DNA from: Dichetophora obliterata
Lineage: Eukaryota > Arthropoda > Insecta > Diptera > Sciomyzidae
NCBI GenBank assembly: GCA_963920525.1
Contig: OY986436.1
Span: 9,454,001-9,518,000, forward strand
Direction: 5' to 3'
Length of the DNA stretch: 64,000 nucleotides
Both the position numbers and the translations under genes were made by a program. Shown one piece after another: positions 1-11,678 of this stretch (the stretch's first letter is position 1; each line of letters starts with the position of its first letter). The notes below the pieces were generated by a model. It was not told the origin of the DNA. It did no database searches and saw nothing but the letters and a program-made list of their open reading frames with translations.

Positions 1-217
1 ATGTGTGCTTTAAAATTTTTCAATTATTTCAATTAAAATATCCTGCGGCATGCACTCTCCTGTGGGAGTTTATTGCCGTATATTTTATAAATTTAAAAAC
101 TATTCAAATTTCTTCGAAAATTTGAATATTAATTGACTCTTTAAAATAAAAAAATATTGTTGAAATTGTAATTATTTCCTTATTTTAAAAATGTTGAGAG
201 AGGGATTAACAAATAAT

Positions 218-935
218 TCGTTGAATTTAATGTATAGATCATTTATTCCAATAAACTAAATACATTAAATTTAATGAAATATACATGAAATTCAATGAAC
301 TGAATTCATCAAATTTAATGAACTGTACATTGAATCCAATAAACTAAATACATTAAATTCAATTAACTTAATACATTAAATTCAATGAAATAAACATTGA
401 ATTCAATGAACTATAATACATTGAATTCAATGAACTATAATACATTGAATTCAATGAACTATAATACATTGAATTCAATGAACTATACATTGAATTCAAT
501 AAACTTTAATGCATTGAATTCAATGAACTATACACTGAATTCAATGAACTATACATTGAATTCAATGTAAGGTTCATTGAACTATACATTAAATTCAATG
601 AACTATACATTGAATTCAATGAATTATACATTGAATTCAATGAACCTTACATTGAATTCAATGAACTTTACATTGAATTCAATAAACTTTTCATAAAATT
701 CAATGAAAAAATCATTAATTTTTGGCATTTTTTAATGAATGTGTTTATTGAATTTAATGAAGTGTGCATTGATATTCAAGGAACCACTCATTGAAAATCA
801 CTAAGTTTAATGAACTATTCATTAAAGTATGAAGAAAATTTATTGAAATCAATGACCACAGTTCATTGGACCAAAATCAATGATTAATTCATTGAAATTA
901 ATGCACTTTTTCATTAATATAATGTACTTTTTTGG
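218..935. repeat. AT-rich tandem array of a short palindrome
   Basis: This block consists of diverged copies of a 20-25 base unit built round the perfect palindrome CATTGAATTCAATG, separated by short linkers such as AACTATA. The copies are most regular between about 400 and 700 and decay toward both ends. Because each unit is its own inverted repeat, the block could form many small hairpins or one long foldback. No protein is encoded. Boundaries are approximate. It may be the interior of a non-autonomous element like the other palindrome arrays here, but no terminal repeats were found. Confidence 0.85.
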
Positions 936-953
936 TTCAGTGTATGCACAGTA

Positions 954-2887
954 TGACCATCTCACTTTTGCAGCATTCGGTGACAATCGGTCAAGAATTC
1001 GGGGACATTTTGCGATAAAAACGGGGACAATTTAAAAATCAAAATTTTACGTAAAAATAGTATTTTATTTTGTTCTCTCGCAAAGACGTTATTTTTTTAC
1101 CACTTCGTGTAATGCCTCCAAAGTTGACTTTAACATTTTCAGCAGCAAATCCAACAAATTGTTGTCTCACATCAAATGTGGTCGCTGCAGTTGAAATGAC
1201 GTCAGCTATAAAAATAGACTTTTCATTCGCTTCGGTGGTCAGTTGAACAAATTTAACTTTCACACCGTTAACTTTAATTTTCTAGTAGCATAAAATACTT
1301 AACAAGAGCAGGAAACCTTTTTCACATTTCCATGATTGGATGCATTGGTCAATAGACTTACAAAATGGCTCTCGTTTAGATTATTTTGCACTTGCTTAGG
1401 TACATAAGGAGCAAATACATTAATTGCAATTGCTTCGCAGTTAGAACGAGCACAGTTAAACTTATTCAATTTTAAAGCATTCCGAAATACTTTTAATGCG
1501 CAATCGGCTGAACGAAAACTATGATTTTCGGATCTGACATGATATGCCCAAACTCCTTCAGCTATAGCAGTTTGCAAAGCAAATTTGTCAGCTTGAGGTT
1601 TAGTAAAAAACGAACCATTTATTTTGTAAAGAAGAAGGCTGACAAGCACTTCTTGTGTTTTTCTGTTTTTAGTTGTGATTCGATAGAACTTTTCCCACTA
1701 TGCGCAAAATTAAAATCTTGATGGCAAAAATTACAACGAACGTGAGCACTGTGTTCATTTTTATGTTTTCTCATAAATGGGTATTTACCTTGTAAATCTG
1801 CGGTAAATAAGCATTTACGTTTGTCCATTCATACGTTTTATTTTAACACTTGGTGCCGTGAAAAACGTGAACCATATAATTTAATTATTGAAATCCTAAT
1901 TAGGTACTTCGGGATAGGAGAGAAAAGTAACATTTATTTTCGTTGTTTCTTTTCTATTATTCTAAACAATAATAGCAATTCTGTCAAGACAACGTCAAAT
2001 GAAAGCACTTAAACTCACACCTAGATTTATCGAAAGTAGTACTATTGTAGTAATCCTTTGGTACTTAAGTAATCTAGTGCTAATCTTAATACATAAAATG
2101 AAAGCATACTGCTCCGCGAACAGTTTCACTCAAACTGTAATTCTTTTTTGCAATTATTGCAGTGCTTTTACAACATATGCTGTCCTCAAAAATATTCAGC
2201 CTGAAAGTACGCACAGAAAATTAATTTGATACTTAACAGTGACAAGATAGGGCTCCGTTTTTGATCTAACTGCTTCTCTTTTTCATCCTATTATAAATAA
2301 GTAATGACGAGTCTTATGAAATTTTTTTGATGGATTGTGCCAAGAAAAATAATTCTATCAGCCGCGAAACAACACCTGAGCTGCTACGTATATGATGGTT
2401 GCAAAGACAATTTGTAAAGTTGTGTATAAATATGATTGTTACCAAACTCGACTCTTTGCACTTTTACACTTGAACTAATTTTTCAACACTGCTTCAAAAC
2501 TTAATGTGTTATTTAAAATGGTATATTAGTATTTTCCAAAAATCAAGTGAATATAAAATCAAGTTTTAAAAAGAGATAAAAGTTTTTTCGGCAAATGGCC
2601 CCAAAAAGGAAGTGTGCGGAGTACCCGTCATGGGACGGGTTTTTATACTAGTACTCTTATATGTTATACTATTATATAAAATCATAAATTTGTATAAGTT
2701 TTGTAAACGATAGTACTTGAAATACAATATGATGAAATATTTGGTGCATTTCAACCAATTTTTTCTATGTGAATAAAATATTTTTTGTGGCAGAATTTCG
2801 GGACATGTGGTTTGGTTTGGGGACAACGGGACAGTTGCCAAAATTCGGGGACATGTTTCGAGTAAATGGGACAGATAGTCAGATTAG
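954..2887 (-). mobile_element. Decayed hAT-like element with 12-bp flanking repeat
   Basis: The 12-mer GTATGCACAGTA occurs at 942-953 and again at 2888-2899. Immediately inside these copies are a 9-bp inverted pair, TGACCATCT (954-962) and AGATAGTCA (2873-2881), with one mismatch. Motifs of the type CGGGGACA recur near both ends. Between them lies a minus-strand hAT-like transposase remnant. The exact ends are uncertain, because a hAT target duplication is 8 bp, so part of the 12-mer may belong to the element. The stretch 1829-2870 shows no further coding sequence. Confidence 0.55.
1039..1828 (-). pseudogene. hAT-like transposase remnant
   Basis: Three overlapping or adjacent minus-strand reading frames (1828-1619, 1649-1299, 1263-1039) follow one another in family order but in different frames, so the gene has frameshifts. 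The first carries a degenerate BED/TTF-like zinc finger with C-x2-C at about residues 32-35 and a late histidine. The second contains NHSFRSADC and a preceding AEGVWAYH stretch, which I recognise from hAT-like transposase relatives in insects and aphids. The third contains VGFAAENVKVNFGG, close to the GFSADNCNTNFGG region of the same proteins. The family match is from memory of conserved words, not a search. Non-functional. Confidence 0.6.
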
Positions 2888-2899
2888 GTATGCACAGTA

Positions 2900-4289
2900 G
2901 ATCGTTGCTGTGCACATGGACCCACCACAAACTATTTAACTAATTTACTAAGAGTGGCCATAATTTGGATTATTTCGTGTTTTAGATGAATATTTTTTTT
3001 AATTGAATTTTTTTTTTTATTTATACCATTTATTGCTAGCAATTGTCATATTCTATATTTATTTTATATCATTTAAAGTGAAGCTTGGTAGTTCTTTATT
3101 CTTGCTGGACATTTATTCAGCCCTTAAAAATGCAGCTTTCCCTTTTCTATTTCTTGCTTACACATATGATTTTATTATATTTAACGTTACAGTGACTTTC
3201 AAGCTGTTATCTCTGAAACGGGTGCTATTGTCAACCAAGGTTGCCATTAGGTGCGCACATTTGTAACTGTCAAAATTATGACAACATCAACAGCGACATG
3301 TTAAGCTTTAACTAAAATGCTTTGCTATGTAGTACATACCATAAAATATGATATTTATAATGGCAAAACAAATTTAACAAAAACCGTACGCTGCACAAAA
3401 TGCCAGGTAACCAAACATAATGCAGTCTTTTATTATTTATCTGGGTACACAGTAAAAAATCTTGGAATTGTTTTTATTATAACCGTTAGAATCATTTTTT
3501 ATGCTGAATATAGTATTTTTGGTTGGCACAATACAAAGTTTACTTGTACAAAATATCTATCGCTTTGAATTGGAAATGATGAATTTTACAAAACATAAAC
3601 TTTTAAAACATAATACACTTTGAGTTAAGCAAAGATTTCGCGTGATTTTTTGGTCACAATTTTTTCCAATCAATTTTGAGTTTCCGAAAGTGATCCTTAA
3701 AACTGTTTCCCATTGATGAACACCTTTCCACAACGCAGTGGCGTAGATAGCTTTTGGTTGTGGGGGGTGCGTAAAAATATAATAACCTTAAAAAGTATAC
3801 TTTTGAATACCTGATTACATGACTGTTTTGTGAAGCCGAAGGTCATTTTTCACGGCCTTACTTTGTTGAAACGTCGAAAAACGGTAGATAGGTAAAAAAT
3901 TATGGGCTTGTTGAATTGTATTTAGACAACACCAAATTTCTGGAAACTACACATGTCACAATATCTCTAGTAATTATTGACCAATTTAAAAAAATTAAAC
4001 ACTGAAGTAAATCTAATTTTGATAACTTTCTTGAGAAAGAGAAGAATAGAGTACATATGCATTTGGATTCATGCTCAACTAAATATTAGAATCAGTACAC
4101 AACACCATGATATATTTGGTAATGTGTCCATGGCTATAGGTGGGGTCCAGACCTGTGAATCCGCCCCCATATCTACTCCACTGTTTCTAAGTAACTATGC
4201 CATGTTATCTATAGATCACCAATTTTGCGATTAAATAGGTTTTATATATTTCTGATATTATAATTAACGTTCTTGTCAATGAAAAAACG
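2900..4289. other. AT-rich sequence, one lone hAT-like terminus
   Basis: No convincing gene. Short frames here lack family words or codon bias. At 3736 the sequence CAGTGGCGTAGATAG followed by a G-run resembles the CAGTGGCGTAG terminus of many hAT elements, but no matching inverted end was found nearby. It is listed as a possible truncated miniature element only. Confidence 0.4.
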
Positions 4290-4610
4290 AGTAAAACTAC
4301 AATTTTTAAAAAAAAAATTAACTAACAAGAAAAGGTCTCTACGTGTCACTCTCTAATTTTTATGAGCTTTGGATACGTGATAGAGGACAAATTTTTAAGG
4401 TTGACGTATTTCTTATATTTGCTAAGTTCAAGGCTAATTCTTTAAAAAATGGCGTTCGAAAATTTGCTAAAATTACGTCTTTTCGCAATAACTTTATTTT
4501 ACATACTGAAACATACACAAATTAGAAATCAAATAAATGGTACTGAAATTTCACGTCGCTTGGTATATAATAATTAAACATTTTTTGTTGATTTTAACAT
4601 ATTTTAACTT

Positions 4611-5134
4611 CCCAGCAAACAAAAGTTTCCGAATTTGTCTGAATTCCGATTAGTTCGTAACTATTTCGAGAATTCTTAACGAATTCGTAACTATTTCGCA
4701 ACAGTTATTTCGGAACATTTCCGAATAATTCGAAAGAGTTCCGAAACTAAGCCTTGGTTCGAAATTGTTATTTAATTTTGTATTACATACGGTACAAAAA
4801 TTATTAAGAGATCGTTTCGAATTTGATACTTCATTTCGTTACAAATTCGTTACTACAATTCGTTAAGAAATTGTTACGAATTCGTTATGAAAACGATAAT
4901 TCAATTGTTAACGAATTCGTTACGAAATCGATACTTCAATTCTTTACGAATTTGTTACGAAATCGTTACTAAAATTCCTTCCGAATTCGTTACGACAATT
5001 TGTTACGAATTCGTGTCAACCCCTTCATACGATTTTCGTTACGAAATCGGAACGAATTCGGATGCCGAACTCGGAATAATTTCGAAAAACTCGTAACGAA
5101 CTCGTTACGAATTCGGAAACTTTGGTTTGCTGGG
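4611..5134. mobile_element. Non-autonomous TIR element A with ACGAATTCGT array
   Basis: It begins CCCAGCAAACAAAAGTTTCC and ends with the complement of CCCAGCAAACCAAAGTTTCC, a terminal inverted repeat with one mismatch in 20. The body is filled with variants of AACGAATTCGTT and ACGAATTCGT, each a perfect palindrome. It is inserted in the left arm of the foldback element. No clear target duplication was seen and no coding capacity. Short frames inside it, rich in RNxx and SLRI words, are translations of the repeat. Confidence 0.75.
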
Positions 5135-5275
5135 TTATTACGTAACAGTTTCTTTAAAATACTTGTGTGTGTGAATCCTTATATAATTTAGTTTGTTACC
5201 TTTTTGTTTTTGAAATTTAAAGTTTTTTAACAAAAAATTTTAAAAAATTGTGTAAATATCGGTTATTAAAATGTA

Positions 5276-5970
5276 CCCAGCAAACCAAAGTTTTGGAGTA
5301 TCGCATTCGTAACGAATTCGTAACAAATTCGTAAAGAATTGACATATCGATTTCGTAACAAATTCGTAAACAATTTAATTATCGTTTTCGTAACGAATTC
5401 TTTACAATTTTTTAATGAATTGTAGCACCGAATTCGTAACGAAATGAAGCATAAAATTTGCAATAATCTCCTAATGATTTTTGTACCGTATGTAATAAAA
5501 AAATAAATAACCATTTCGAATCAAAGTTTAGTTAGGGCTTAAGATGCCCCAGACTATATGTTTCGTACAAATGACATGCCAATAATTACAGATCCTTTGC
5601 AACTACTATTATGGAACATATATAAATGTGAATCTGACATGTCGTTTGTATTTGCATCTGTAAAAATTAAAATTAGTACCATATCCAGTATCATCTGTTT
5701 TAAAAAAAAAGTTGTTTAAAACTAAATTATTTACTAATGGAAAATTACTTAAAATGCCGCTAGGCTCATGGCCTACCAATTTTTTTCAACTCGAAATATT
5801 TAAAACACCTCACAATTTAAATTTGAAAATTTGATTTCAGAACTCTTTCGAATTGTTCGGAAATGTTCCGAAATTAGTGTTGCGAAATAGTTACGAATTC
5901 GTTAAGAATTCTCGAAATAGTTACGAACTTATCGGAATTCAGACAAATTCGGAAACTTTGGTTTGCAGGG
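5276..5970. mobile_element. Non-autonomous TIR element B, sister of element A
   Basis: It starts CCCAGCAAACCAAAGTTTTG and ends with the complement of CCCTGCAAACCAAAGTTTCC. The interior again carries repeated ACGAATTCGT-type palindromes at both ends, with a unique AT-rich middle (about 5520-5830). It lies 141 bases from element A, in the same arm of the host foldback. Its right terminal region (5850-5970) is the reverse complement of the left terminal region of element A (4611-4740), so the two are one family. Confidence 0.75.
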
Positions 5971-7333
5971 CAATATAATTTTAAATAAAGTTTACAAAAT
6001 GGGTAATAAAAATTTTATTTCATTATTTACACAAAAAAAAAATTTAAACTACCTTAAAAGGTTATTTTGTTTTCATATGAAACGGTTTTGTATTAAACAT
6101 TTGTTGTATGAATAACTTTCACACTTTTCAAGATGTGTGCATAATTTTGGTGTCTAAAAGGAATATATTTTTTTTCATTACATGCCTACAAAAAAAATTA
6201 AAATTAGCTTGAAATGCATTTTTTTTTAAATGAATATTGTAGTATTTTTAGTTTTTTGCGCAAAATTTATGTACTTTGGCACAAAATTTCTAATGACACA
6301 TTTAAGAACGCTATAATCTTAAGTTTTGTATTACAAAAAAAAAATTACAAAAAATTTGATTTAGTACTGGTTTTAAGGAAAATTTAATAATTTATTAGCT
6401 TATTTAAGAAAGAAAAATGTGTAGAGTTAGTGAAAAACTAATTAGATAAAAATATTCACAATCTAAATTATATAAAATATTATTTAAAATTAAAATGGAG
6501 CAAATTCATTGGATATTGAAAGAGCTACTCACTTAAAAACTTATTATTTTGATTTTAGGGTAGATTTTTCAGAATGTTTGCAAAAAAAAATTTAAACTTA
6601 TAAGTTTTGAAAAAGGTTCAGAATATATATTTTAATGATATTGGTAGCCATAAAATATATTTACAATAGTTAAAATAAAGATTTTTAAAAAATGTAAGGT
6701 ATTTTGTGGTAATAAAATTTGCATATAAAACCTTTTTTTTTATGGCAGCCCTATAAAATGTTGACACTTACCGTTAAATTTTAATACAAAAAGTTTATTC
6801 TAAAAAAAACAAGTTTTTAATACTCATATTGTATAGTTTATTTTAAATGATAATAACATTTCCATAACCAATATTTACACAATTGTGCATTTTTTTAAAA
6901 TTATTTTTTTATTAAAAATCTTTAAATGACAAAAAACAAAAAAGGAAACTAACTTAATTATATAAGGATTCATAAGCACACGTATGTTAAAGAAAGGTCA
7001 CGTTATCAATACAATATAAGTAAAAGTTTGTTAAAATCAACAACAACAAAAATGTTTTATTATACATACCAAACGACGTGAAATTTCAGTACCATTAATT
7101 TGGTGCCTCATTTGAGTATGTTTTAATATGTAAAATTAAAGTTATTGCAAAAAAACGTAATTTTTGAAAATTTTCGAAAGCCATTTTGAAAGCCTCAGCT
7201 TTGAACTTAGCAGATATAAAAAAAAAAATACGTCAACCTTAAAGTTTTGTCATCTATCACATATCTAAAGCTCATTTTAATGGAGAGTAACACGATGAGA
7301 CCTTTCCTTGTAAGTAAAAAAAATATTTATATA

Positions 7334-7480
7334 CAGTTGCGAGCGAAATAATAGCAGTCTTATTATATTCAGATATGTTTGGATAAATAATACTAGTCTT
7401 CAAATTTTGTATTCGGGAAACCCATTACCATTACATATAGGAATTTTAAACTTTCAACGCTGATTTCAAATCTGTACTCA
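7334..7480. other. Possible Tc1-like terminus
   Basis: TACAGTTGCGAGCG followed by AAATAATAGCAGT resembles one terminal inverted repeat of a Tc1-type element, starting after a TA. No opposite end or transposase was found, so this would be a solo or truncated end abutting the foldback element. Confidence 0.3.
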
Positions 7481-8763
7481 GTTTCCTAATATTGTAATGA
7501 ACCTACAAGGATTATAAAGACTGGGCACGAAGGTGTTAATACGCAAGTGCAAAAAGTGTGCATGCTTACTCTTACACGGCTAGGTTTCAGTGGCGGGGTG
7601 GATTGTTTTCTGCCTTGCGTGTGCTGCCCTTGGAACATTAACAAAAAAAAAAAATCATGTACATGCCAGAGGAAAAAAAAGGGCAAACTTCATATTCCAG
7701 GTAATAAAATAGTAAAAAAAAGAAGAAGGAAATCTATAAAAGAAGCAATGGAAAATCAAAAATTATAGGAAGAAAGAAATAAAGAAAAAATCTGAAAAAA
7801 AAGCAAAAAAAAAACGTCACTTGATGAAGTGTGTTGGTGGCTGGTATAGTTGCCACCCTTTTCTGCCCGACCCAACCTTAGCTTATCGGTAATATCCGAA
7901 TACAAAAAAAATATAAGCTCCCTTCTATATACAGTAGGGTAACCTGCTGTTACCTACGGGCTTTAATTATTAAATCAAACCATTATTAATTTTTAAAAGT
8001 TATTTTGTGAAGCACAATTCATTTTTATTGCAAAAAAAAATTAGGAAGTAACACAAGTAATACACATATGTACTATTAAAAATTATTCGAACATTTTTTT
8101 TTTCCTTTTTATCTTTCTTTTTTTTCAATGCTCTAAATTCTTAAAAATAATTACTAGAGATATGCGCATACTCACATTCTTGTTAGGGATTATGATATTA
8201 ATAGCTATAACCTAGATTTATAATCATTAATTTTAATGTACAAAAATATTTTTTTTTTTCTTATATAATTCTGTATCTCATCTTTCTATTTTTTCTATTT
8301 TTTTTTTCTTAGTTACCATTTCTATTTTTTTCCAAATTCATTTTATTTTATCTGATGCAAGTCCCTCGCTGTCCCTCGATGCTGCCGCTCGGGTTGCTGT
8401 CTTCGTTGCTGTTTGACTTGTTAACAGACTCTGTACACATTTAAGATTTTCCACAATTTTTAATGAACACGCTATTTTTCTTTATGTTACATATTTTGTT
8501 TTTCTTTAAGCTTTGTTTAATATTAATTTAAGTTTAGCTATGCACTAATTGTTGCTGGAGTTGTTATGTTACCTCAGGTTTTATGAAGTCTGTTTTTTTT
8601 TTATCTTGTAGAATTAAATTAGCATGTAGCTTTAAACTTATAACCATGGACTTTTAAGTTAACCACGAGCAAGTTTCTTTGTTTTCATATTTTTCAATTT
8701 TTACACTATTTTGTCTTTAGGTTAATTCACTTAGGGTAACCGTGGTTTATATATATATATTTA

Positions 8764-8811
<48 letters not shown>

Positions 8812-9197
8812 TATATAGATTAAGTTTATAGTTTTAAGTTATATTTTTATTAAAAAGAAAGCTCCATATTTCTGCTATTGAAACACCAAAAATGCATGAC
8901 CGTGACGTGACTATGACCACCAAAATAACATCGCCCTTAGTTTCTTTAAAATCTTAAACTTTTATATAGAAATATTTTTCACTTGGATTACGTTTTTCTT
9001 TTTCTATTTATTTTTTTTTTATTCATAATTATTTTTAACATTTGTAAAAATATTCCAACGAAATTTCATTTAAATGTTTTTTTTTAAATTACAATATTAA
9101 AACAACTAATTAATATTCATGTTTCGACACTTTAAATATTAATTAATTCGACACTTATAGATATATATATTAAAAAAGTTTTTACAATGAGTTTAAT
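7481..9197. other. AT-rich non-coding stretch with AT microsatellite
   Basis: No supported gene. The stretch holds poly-A and poly-T tracts and a run of TA dinucleotides at about 8745-8820. Short frames at 7486-7768 on both strands look like chance. Confidence 0.5.
8745..8820. repeat. (TA)n microsatellite
   Basis: An imperfect run of TA dinucleotides about 75 bases long, broken by a few TTAA and AAAT interruptions. Confidence 0.9.
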
Positions 9198-11678
9198 TTA
9201 ACCCTTCGTGGGACCCTAAGTAAATTATACGTCAAAGGTCCCTAAGGTCCGCTGGGACATAATATGAAAATTGCCTATAAAATGCACTAAAAATGATTGA
9301 ACACGGGCAAATTTTGGTTTTAAATTAAATATTAATTATTTTTATTGAGATATAGTCTTAATCTAGTATTATTTTATTGTTCTGCTCGCTGAATCCTGGA
9401 CGTTTTGCACGGCATGCAACGGTGCATCTGCTCTGAATGCTCCATACAAACAAACTTCCTGCAATCGCAGCATGCAAATCTTGTTTTACGTCGCCTGTTG
9501 TTGTGTTTTTGACATAAATAGTAAGTTTTCCGTTGATCCCTGTGTTGGATTGGTGGTGCTTCGCTTGTAATGCTCTCTTCTAGTGGTATGACGTTGTAGT
9601 CCATCATAGCTCTCTTGAGATGGGAGTAGCGGGTTATACGATTATTGAGCGCCCTTTCTTCGATTTCGGGAGTAGCCAACTGCTGAACTAATTTGTATAA
9701 GAACGACCGCCTCCTGTCGCTTTTCTGGCTCGGATTGAGGTCATTATAGGCGATAAATGACGCCAATGCAGCAACGTCCACAATATTATAAAACATGGCC
9801 AGTGGCCAGCGTTTAGTACCTCTTTTACACGTGTATGTACCTAGCATTTGGTCCATCGTGTCCACTCCAGCTTTATTTTTGTTGTAATCCACAATGGCCA
9901 TTGGTTTTTTATGTGCTCCTTCGACGGCGTTTGTATAATGTGCTGTTGAAATGAGTACCACTGCTTTATTTTTCTTCGGCACATATGAGCATAGCGCAAC
10001 GTTGTTGTCATGGTAGCCGAACAATGTACTATCAATTGGGCGATTGCGATTCTTCCTAAACTCACTGGGAATACAAGCTTTATTTGTGCGTAAGGTACCA
10101 ACATATGCTGTTCTTTGGATAATCAAGTTTTCAGCCAATTCAAGAGACGAAAAGAAGTTGTCTGCATACACAATGCGGCCAGTTAATAAGTATTTCTGCG
10201 CGAACTTCATTGTCACTTTGTAGCCCAGCTGGGTTTCACGCTCCTGTCCTGGTGCTTTTCCAGAGTATATGATACCTTTGAGCGGATATTTGGTTTTTGC
10301 ATCACATATCCACCACACCTTTATTCCATATTTTGCAGGCTTTGATGGAATGTACTGCGTAAATGATGTCCGTCCTCTATATGGAAACAGTTGTTCATCT
10401 ACTGTTAGAGCATCATGTGGTTCGTACCGACTTGCCAAATTAGCTTGCAGCATGAGCCAAATATCATCAATTGCTGCCGTTTTGCTGCTCTGTGACCTTT
10501 CCGTGCGTGTGTTCACGTTGTCAAATCGTATGTACCTCAATAGCAGTTTGAATCTTTTGAATGACATTACAGCTCTGAAGATTGGTGGATGATTTGTATC
10601 AAACAGGCAGTAAGCTGGTTCATTGTTTGACTTATATAGGCCAGAAGCTATAAGCATTGCCAGGAACGCATCAAACTCCTTGGGTGTCAGTGGTTGCCAT
10701 TCTTTGGGTCGTGTTGGATTAGCTTCATTCCACGCTTCAATAGTTTGTTTGGCTTTTCGGTTAGTTTCTCTTACGATTATGTGTGACATTTCCTCGGTAA
10801 AAATTGTTTTGAATATGCTCAATGGATCATCCGAAGTCATTATTGGTCCTATTCCTCTACTTCTCATGGTGAAGATATTGTGCGATCTTACACGTGAAGT
10901 TGGTGGCGGCGCTTTCTTCCATTTCATACCCTTTTTGCCAACATAACAGTCATCTGAAGTTGTTTCTTGATTTGGCGGCGTTTCATCATCATCATCACTT
11001 GTATCTTCGTCCCAGTATTCAATAGTGGCCCCACTTTCGCAATCAGAGGCGTCTTCATTTATTTGGAACGATGGATCATTTATTTCATCATTGAAATCAC
11101 AACTTTGTTCATTTAGTATTTCATTTATATTGATATTTGCTTCGCACATTTTTCTTTAGCTCAATTCAATTCAAAAATTAGTACACAACTGTTGAATATT
11201 CTTGAAGCAACTGGTTTATATACCTTTTTTTCCCCAACATTCAGGTAGGCACGCAGGCATAAGACAAATGCATCAGGGATGAACAAAGCAATAAAATAAG
11301 CAAACTTATACCTCCCCCTGCTCATTTCTTGGAAAACCCAATTAGCAAAAATATTTATTTTACCTTGAAACTAAACGCAGCTGCAATTTTGAGCCATAAA
11401 ACAATGAATTCCACGAAGTAATACCGTTAATTTGCTTAATTTTCATACTATGTCCCAGGGGACTTTAGGGACCTTTCTCGTAGGCAGTAAAAGTAAATGC
11501 TTAGATCTCGGTAACCACTGGTCCGATTTTAATGATCGAACCCGTAAAAGACGCAGAACTAAATGTTCCAGGAATGCATGGTAACTTTGGGAGGGGGTCG
11601 TAGTGGCCAAAATAGGAGTAATTTGCGATTCAAAATCGAAAAAGTCCCTACGGACCTTAGGGTCCCACGAAGGGTAAT
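9198..11678 (-). mobile_element. piggyBac-type DNA transposon, structurally complete
   Basis: The element runs from 9202 to 11674. The left end CCCTTCGTGGGACCCTAAG (9202-9220) and right end 11656-11674 are perfect 19-bp inverted repeats. The left flank is the canonical TTAA target (9198-9201); the right flank reads TAAT, so one T seems lost. A second inverted pair lies inside: GTCCCTAAGGTCC near 9239 against GGGACTTTAGGGACC near 11458, the sub-terminal arrangement typical of piggyBac. It is 2,473 bp long and contains one open transposase gene on the minus strand. Matching ends plus an unbroken gene suggest a recent arrival. Confidence 0.93.
9374..11149 (-). CDS. piggyBac-type transposase, 591 aa, open
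   Basis: It cuts and pastes its element into TTAA sites in the nucleus. The 591-residue frame is close to the 594 residues of the classical piggyBac enzyme and begins at a true ATG (11149-11147). The N-terminal 60 residues are acidic (DEDTSDDDDE). The catalytic acidic residues fall at D251 (LTVDEQ), D330 (VYADNFFSS) and D430 plus D433 (GVDTMDQM), spacing nearly identical to D268, D346, D447 and D450 of piggyBac. The C-terminus, residues 546-581, holds a cysteine- and histidine-rich zinc-binding module (C546, C560, C561, C563, C568, H571, H576, C578, C581), the domain that binds the element ends. No stop or frameshift is visible. Activity is inferred, not shown. Confidence 0.93.
   Translation of the reverse strand: MCEANININEILNEQSCDFNDEINDPSFQINEDASDCESGATIEYWDEDTSDDDDETPPNQETTSDDCYVGKKGMKWKKAPPPTSRVRSHNIFTMRSRGIGPIMTSDDPLSIFKTIFTEEMSHIIVRETNRKAKQTIEAWNEANPTRPKEWQPLTPKEFDAFLAMLIASGLYKSNNEPAYCLFDTNHPPIFRAVMSFKRFKLLLRYIRFDNVNTRTERSQSSKTAAIDDIWLMLQANLASRYEPHDALTVDEQLFPYRGRTSFTQYIPSKPAKYGIKVWWICDAKTKYPLKGIIYSGKAPGQERETQLGYKVTMKFAQKYLLTGRIVYADNFFSSLELAENLIIQRTAYVGTLRTNKACIPSEFRKNRNRPIDSTLFGYHDNNVALCSYVPKKNKAVVLISTAHYTNAVEGAHKKPMAIVDYNKNKAGVDTMDQMLGTYTCKRGTKRWPLAMFYNIVDVAALASFIAYNDLNPSQKSDRRRSFLYKLVQQLATPEIEERALNNRITRYSHLKRAMMDYNVIPLEESITSEAPPIQHRDQRKTYYLCQKHNNRRRKTRFACCDCRKFVCMEHSEQMHRCMPCKTSRIQRAEQ

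Larger units (their letters stand above)
4290..7345. mobile_element. Large foldback element, left arm interrupted by two inserts
   Basis: Sequence from about 4290 to 4610, 5135 to 5275 and 5971 to about 6040 reappears as reverse complement from about 6790 to 7345. Examples are GAAAAGGTCTC near 4330 against GAGACCTTTC near 7300, and AAGGTTGACGTATTT near 4399 against its complement near 7225. The right arm is continuous and so gives the empty-site state of the left arm, which was split by two inserts (4611-5134 and 5276-5970). The central loop, about 6050-6780, is AT-rich and non-coding. Arms total about 500-600 bases at roughly 70-80 percent identity by eye. No transposase is present, so it is non-autonomous. 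Confidence 0.75.

Noticed and set aside
3736..3775. A full hAT miniature element starting CAGTGGCGTAG
   Set aside because: Only one end could be found; no inverted partner or duplication nearby.
7486..7768. Overlapping frames on both strands
   Set aside because: Low-complexity lysine and phenylalanine runs over poly-A; no conserved words.
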